A stretch of 9,117 nucleotides of DNA, from the NCBI GenBank assembly GCA_029858245.1, contig JAOUFL010000090.1, forward strand, positions 1 through 9,117. Direction: 5' to 3'. Origin of the DNA: Candidatus Zixiibacteriota bacterium (lineage in GTDB: Bacteria > Zixibacteria > MSB-5A5 > RBG-16-43-9). Positions 6,079 to 9,117 of the stretch are shown here, piece after piece. The notes beneath the pieces were generated by a model. It did no database searches and had not been told where the DNA came from. It saw only the letters and a program-made list of their open reading frames with translations. Position 1 is the first letter of the stretch. Each line of letters begins with the position of its first letter. Position numbers and translations under genes: made by a program.

Positions 6079-7275
6079 TTATTTCTTGTCGGTCAATGCT
6101 GCAATTCCAGGTAGGGTTTTCCCTTCTAAAAATTCTAAGGAAGCTCCTCCACCGGTTGAGACATGTGACATTCTTTTTTCTAAATTATCTTTAGCTAAAG
6201 CTGCCACAGAATCCCCCCCACCCACTATAGTTACAGCACTTCCCTCAGTTATCTGGGCGAGCTTTTGGGCAACTTCCCTGGTCCCTTTTGAGAACTTATC
6301 AATCTCAAAGACTCCCATTGGACCATTCCAAACAACGGTTTTAGCATTACTCAATTTATCTTTATAAAGTTCAACCGTCTTAGGTCCAATATCCAGACCT
6401 TTCCATCCCTGAGGTATGCTATCCTTATCCACCACCCTGGTGGAGGCATCCTCCCTTGCCTCGGATGCGATAAGAAAATCTACGGGAAGCAAAAAATCAA
6501 GTTTCTTTTTTTCTGCTTCCTTCAAAATATCCTGGGCTAATCCAACTTTGTCTTCCTCCAGAAGAGAAGAACCAATCTCCTTACCCAGTGCCTTATAGAA
6601 GGTAAAAGCCATACCTCCACCGATCAGGAGAGTATCGACTTTATCCATAAGATTCTTTATCACATCTATCTTTCCTGATATCTTGGAACCGCCAAGAATA
6701 GCTACAAAGGGCTTTTTAGGATCAGATAGTGTCATCCCTAAATACTTCAACTCCTTTTGCATCAAGTAACCAGCTGCACATTCTTTGAAATATCTTGTAA
6801 CCCCTTCAGTGGAAGCATGAGCACGGTGAGCTGTTCCAAAGGCATCGTTTATATAAATATCACCTAATTTAGCCAGGCTTTTAGCGAATTCGGGGTCATT
6901 CTTTTCCTCTTGAGGATAAAACCTCAGATTCTCCAGAAGAAGATATTCTGAACTCTTTAATTCGGAAACGGCTTTTTCTACTTTTTCACCTATGCAATCA
7001 TCCACAAATTTAGCTGGCCAGCGTAGGAGCTTCTCTAATCTTTTAGCTACTGGAGCTAAACTTAGATTAGGATCTTTACCTTTGGGCCTGCCCAGATGAG
7101 ACATTAAAATTGCCTTTCCCCCGTCATTCAAAATCTTTTTGATGGTGGGCAGGGACTCCACTATGCGAGTATCATCTGTGACCTCTTTTTTCTCATTCAG
7201 GGGAACATTAAAATCTACCCTCACCAGCACCCTTTTATCCTTCAGCTTCAGGTCGTCTATGGTCAACTTGTTCAT
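6079..7275 (-). CDS. pgk: Phosphoglycerate kinase
   Basis: The 398-residue two-domain cytoplasmic enzyme transfers phosphate between 1,3-bisphosphoglycerate and ADP to give 3-phosphoglycerate and ATP. The length is normal. Substrate-side motifs are RVDFNVPL (19-26), SHLGRPKG, LENLRFYPQEE and DAFGTAHRAHAST. The nucleotide domain shows GGSKISGKI, GGGMAFTF, WNGPMGVFE, GGGDSVAAL and the C-terminal STGGGASLEFLEGKTLPG. The start is ATG at 7275. GAGAG lies 9 nt upstream and a better AAGGAG lies further away. The leader also has an ATG at 7282 giving ATG AAA AAA TGA, whose stop overlaps the pgk start. The gene follows gap by 64 nt and precedes tpiA by 35 nt, and probably shares the gap transcript. 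Confidence 0.97.
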   Translation of the reverse strand: MNKLTIDDLKLKDKRVLVRVDFNVPLNEKKEVTDDTRIVESLPTIKKILNDGGKAILMSHLGRPKGKDPNLSLAPVAKRLEKLLRWPAKFVDDCIGEKVEKAVSELKSSEYLLLENLRFYPQEEKNDPEFAKSLAKLGDIYINDAFGTAHRAHASTEGVTRYFKECAAGYLMQKELKYLGMTLSDPKKPFVAILGGSKISGKIDVIKNLMDKVDTLLIGGGMAFTFYKALGKEIGSSLLEEDKVGLAQDILKEAEKKKLDFLLPVDFLIASEAREDASTRVVDKDSIPQGWKGLDIGPKTVELYKDKLSNAKTVVWNGPMGVFEIDKFSKGTREVAQKLAQITEGSAVTIVGGGDSVAALAKDNLEKRMSHVSTGGGASLEFLEGKTLPGIAALTDKK

Positions 7276-7339
7276 TTTTTCATACTCTCTTTCTTTTTTC
7301 TCCTTGAACCTTTGAGCCTTTAAACTCTTGAATTTTTAT

Positions 7340-8347
7340 TTATTTGCTCATCAATTCCATCATCTCTATCATTCGCATGGAGAAACCCCATTCATTATCG
7401 TACCAGGCAAAAACCTTCAAGAGATTTTTACCTTTAACCATGGTGGAGGATACATCGAAAATAGAAGAGTGTGGATTCCCAATTACATCTACCGATACGA
7501 TGGGGTCCTCGCAGTATTCGATGTATTTTTTCATCTTTCCCTCACATGCCTTTTTAAAGGCGGAGTTTACGCTGTCAATACTTACCTCTTTTTCTGTTTC
7601 ACATACAAAATCGACCAGAGAGGCATTGCACACCGGAACCCTTACTGCAACCCCATCCAGCTTTCCTTCCAGTTCAGGCAGAACCAGAGAGAGAGCTTTC
7701 GCTGCTCCCGTAGTGGTTGGAATCATAGATACTGCTGCGGCTCTGGCTCTTCTCAAATCCTTGTGAGGGGTATCCAGAATCCTCTGGTCATTGGTGTAGG
7801 CGTGGATAGTGGTCATAAAACCGTACTTTATTCCGAAGTTATCATTGATCACCTTGGTAATAGGCGCAAGACAGTTAGTAGTGCAGGAACCTATGGTGAA
7901 GATCTGATGTTTTTTGGAATCGAACTTATCATCATTTACCCCTAAGACTATGGTCTGAACCGGAACCTCAGACTTTTTTGCAGGGGCTGAGATCAAAACC
8001 TTTTTGGCACCCGCTTCGATATGTTTCATGGCGGATTTACCATCTGCGTACTTTCCGGTTGATTCCACTACAATATCCACTCCTAATTTACCCCAGGGAA
8101 GACTTGAGGGATCCTTTTCTGCGTAAACTTCTAGAACTTTGCCATCCACGATTATCTTATTCCCTTCAGCTTTAATATCCGCATTCATTTTGCCGTGAAC
8201 TGAATCATATTTCAAAAGATGAGCTAAAGTCTTGGCATCGGTTATATCGTTAGTTGCCACGAACTCCAATTTGGGATTCTTATAACCTGCCCGATAAACC
8301 AGTCTGCCAATCCTGCCAAAACCATTGACACCGATTCTTACTGCCAT
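7340..8347 (-). CDS. gap: Glyceraldehyde-3-phosphate dehydrogenase, type I
   Basis: The 335-residue cytoplasmic enzyme oxidises and phosphorylates glyceraldehyde 3-phosphate to 1,3-bisphosphoglycerate using NAD. The N-terminal Rossmann motif is GVNGFGRIGR (6-15). Asp34 in TNDITD fits NAD rather than NADP preference. The active site is C155 in SCTTNCLAP with H182 in TTIHAYT. The S-loop shows DTPHKDLRRARAAA and MIPTTTGAAKA, and the end has WYDNEWGFSMRM. Length and motifs are standard. The ATG at 8347 has AGGAGG 7 nt upstream, an excellent ribosome site. It is the first gene of the gap-pgk-tpiA-secG-tRNA block, and a promoter-like sequence lies about 55-80 nt upstream. Coenzyme choice is inferred from sequence only. 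Confidence 0.97.
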   Translation of the reverse strand: MAVRIGVNGFGRIGRLVYRAGYKNPKLEFVATNDITDAKTLAHLLKYDSVHGKMNADIKAEGNKIIVDGKVLEVYAEKDPSSLPWGKLGVDIVVESTGKYADGKSAMKHIEAGAKKVLISAPAKKSEVPVQTIVLGVNDDKFDSKKHQIFTIGSCTTNCLAPITKVINDNFGIKYGFMTTIHAYTNDQRILDTPHKDLRRARAAAVSMIPTTTGAAKALSLVLPELEGKLDGVAVRVPVCNASLVDFVCETEKEVSIDSVNSAFKKACEGKMKKYIEYCEDPIVSVDVIGNPHSSIFDVSSTMVKGKNLLKVFAWYDNEWGFSMRMIEMMELMSK

Positions 8348-8384
8348 TTTAATTCCTCCTGGTCAAAAATTTACTCCTGTTTTC

Positions 8385-9038
8385 CTATTTTTTCTTATGC
8401 TTTATAATATATTCAAGCCCAAAAGTCAACTGTGGACCACTATAATTTTTTATCCCGGCGACCTCTTTATTAAAACTAACCCAGCGATATTGGAAATCGA
8501 GGTTGAATAAGATCCTGGGAGAAAGGCTATAATCCAAACCCCAGCCAGCTAAGGCTCCCAGGGCCGATTTCGTCCTCACATGAACTATATCCAGATAGTA
8601 GGCGTCGTTATATGTGCTGCTGCTGGTCAGGAAAGTCAAGCCCAGATCTAGATAGGGCTGAAAATTATTTGGGGAATAAAATGAGAGAAAAGAGTATTTA
8701 ATTTTCCCGGATATGGGATAGAGGTTCCAGTTCTCCCAGTAATAACCATCCTCAAATATGAATTTCGTATCTCCCCTGTAGCCTGCGCCCAAATCAAATT
8801 CCAGAGAGAAGCCTTTCTTTAAGCCATAGGAGAGAAATAGCTCCAGATAGGGGGTATAGGTTTTGGCATCAATCGTTGAGGGCAAATCTCCGGCTTCTTC
8901 AACTTTCCATACTCCACCTCTTAAACCTATCATATCAGAGGTGCTAATATCAACAGCCTGGCTTGACTTAGCTAAAGGTAAAATCAAAACTAGAGCAACG
9001 AAAATTAAAAGAAGATTTTTTGATAGAAGGTTTTTCAT
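8385..9038 (-). CDS. Putative outer-membrane beta-barrel protein with signal peptide
   Basis: The product has 217 residues from the ATG at 9038. It begins with a clear Sec signal peptide: MKNLLSKN, a hydrophobic LLLIFVALVLILPLA core, and probable cleavage after SSQA (about residue 28). The mature part alternates hydrophobic and polar residues and is rich in Tyr, Phe, Gly and Ser, as in small OmpW/OmpA-type barrels. Examples are SLEFDLGAGYRGD, QPYLDLGLTFLTSSS, ALGALAGWGLDYSLS and LFNLDFQYRWVSF. The protein ends LTFGLEYIIKHKKK, so the usual terminal aromatic residue is followed by a basic tail. A longer start at 9101 is unlikely, because the added codons overlap the 3' end of the upstream gene in another frame. 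The start lies one base after that gene's stop, which suggests translational coupling. No precise function can be named. Confidence 0.7.
   Translation of the reverse strand: MKNLLSKNLLLIFVALVLILPLAKSSQAVDISTSDMIGLRGGVWKVEEAGDLPSTIDAKTYTPYLELFLSYGLKKGFSLEFDLGAGYRGDTKFIFEDGYYWENWNLYPISGKIKYSFLSFYSPNNFQPYLDLGLTFLTSSSTYNDAYYLDIVHVRTKSALGALAGWGLDYSLSPRILFNLDFQYRWVSFNKEVAGIKNYSGPQLTFGLEYIIKHKKK
8401..8429 (-). promoter_or_regulatory. Sigma70-like promoter for the gap-pgk-tpiA-secG-tRNA block
   Basis: On the minus strand TTGACT (8429-8424), a 17-nt spacer and TATAAA (8406-8401) match 5 of 6 bases at both the -35 and -10 consensus, with ideal spacing. It lies within the last codons of the outer-membrane gene. 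Transcription would begin near 8394, leaving a leader of about 45 nt before gap. The AT-rich stretch also encodes the tail of the upstream protein, so a chance match is possible. Confidence 0.55.
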
Positions 9039-9039
9039 C

Positions 9040-9117
9040 TTAGGCTGAAAAAACCTCAGCAATACTGTAAAGTTCCTCACCCACATATTTGGTTCCGGCA
9101 ACAGCCTCGGTTAAATC
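9040..9117 (-). CDS. C-terminal end of an unrecognised protein (5' part outside the window)
   Basis: From the right edge the minus strand reads 25 codons and a TAA at 9042-9040. The residues include TKYVGEELYSIAEVFSA at the end. The composition is protein-like, and the stop falls one base before the ATG of the outer-membrane gene, as expected for neighbouring genes in one operon. The frame competes with an N-terminal extension of the outer-membrane gene, but that extension would precede a clear signal peptide and is less credible. The fragment is too short to assign a family. Confidence 0.55.
   Translation of the reverse strand, partial: DLTEAVAGTKYVGEELYSIAEVFSA

Noticed and set aside
5948..6367. 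139-codon plus-strand frame across tpiA and pgk
   Set aside because: It is antisense to the start of tpiA and the end of pgk and shows no recognisable protein features.
7328..7945. 205-codon plus-strand frame opposite gap
   Set aside because: It lies fully antisense to a secure gap gene and has His/Tyr/Phe-rich content typical of a shadow frame.
9039..9101. N-terminal extension of the outer-membrane protein to the ATG at 9101
   Set aside because: The extra 21 residues precede a clear signal peptide and overlap the credible end of an upstream gene in another frame.
1..9117. CRISPR array, insertion sequence or prophage remnant
   Set aside because: I saw no regularly spaced repeats, transposase or integrase motifs, or terminal inverted repeats.

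Overview
The window suggests a Gram-negative-type (diderm) bacterium. It carries surface-polysaccharide export and ligation genes, an exported beta-barrel-like outer-membrane protein, and a bacterial glycolysis/Sec block. The DNA is AT-leaning, and several genes appear to start with TTG. No marker fixes the taxon. An uncultured lineage is possible, but that is an inference.

Left part, + strand (1-2767): the 3' part of a Wzx/MATE-like polysaccharide flippase, open at the window edge, followed after 13 nt by an O-antigen ligase/polymerase-type membrane protein. Together they look like the end of a surface-polysaccharide operon.

Middle part, - strand (2771-4492): a 423-residue regulator with an N-terminal XRE-like helix-turn-helix and a long TPR-like helical region. 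Downstream on the same strand are two small reading frames. One has 36 codons (3077-3187). The other has 80 codons (2771-3013) and a near-perfect Shine-Dalgarno site that is partly buried in a 13-bp hairpin. This regulator plus small ORFs is the least familiar part of the window. It superficially recalls RRNPP-type receptor/peptide modules, but neither product looks like a classical exported pheromone precursor.

Right part, - strand, read from high to low coordinates: the C-terminal end of an unrecognised protein (9040-9117), an outer-membrane beta-barrel-like protein (8385-9038), then gap, pgk, tpiA, secG and tRNA-Leu(GAG). A well-formed sigma70-like promoter (TTGACT-17-TATAAA) lies inside the 3' end of the outer-membrane gene and probably drives the glycolytic block. 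Gap, Pgk and TpiA catalyse linked steps of lower glycolysis/gluconeogenesis. SecG is a subunit of the Sec translocon, and the tRNA follows it by 20 nt, the same linkage as secG-leuU in E. coli.
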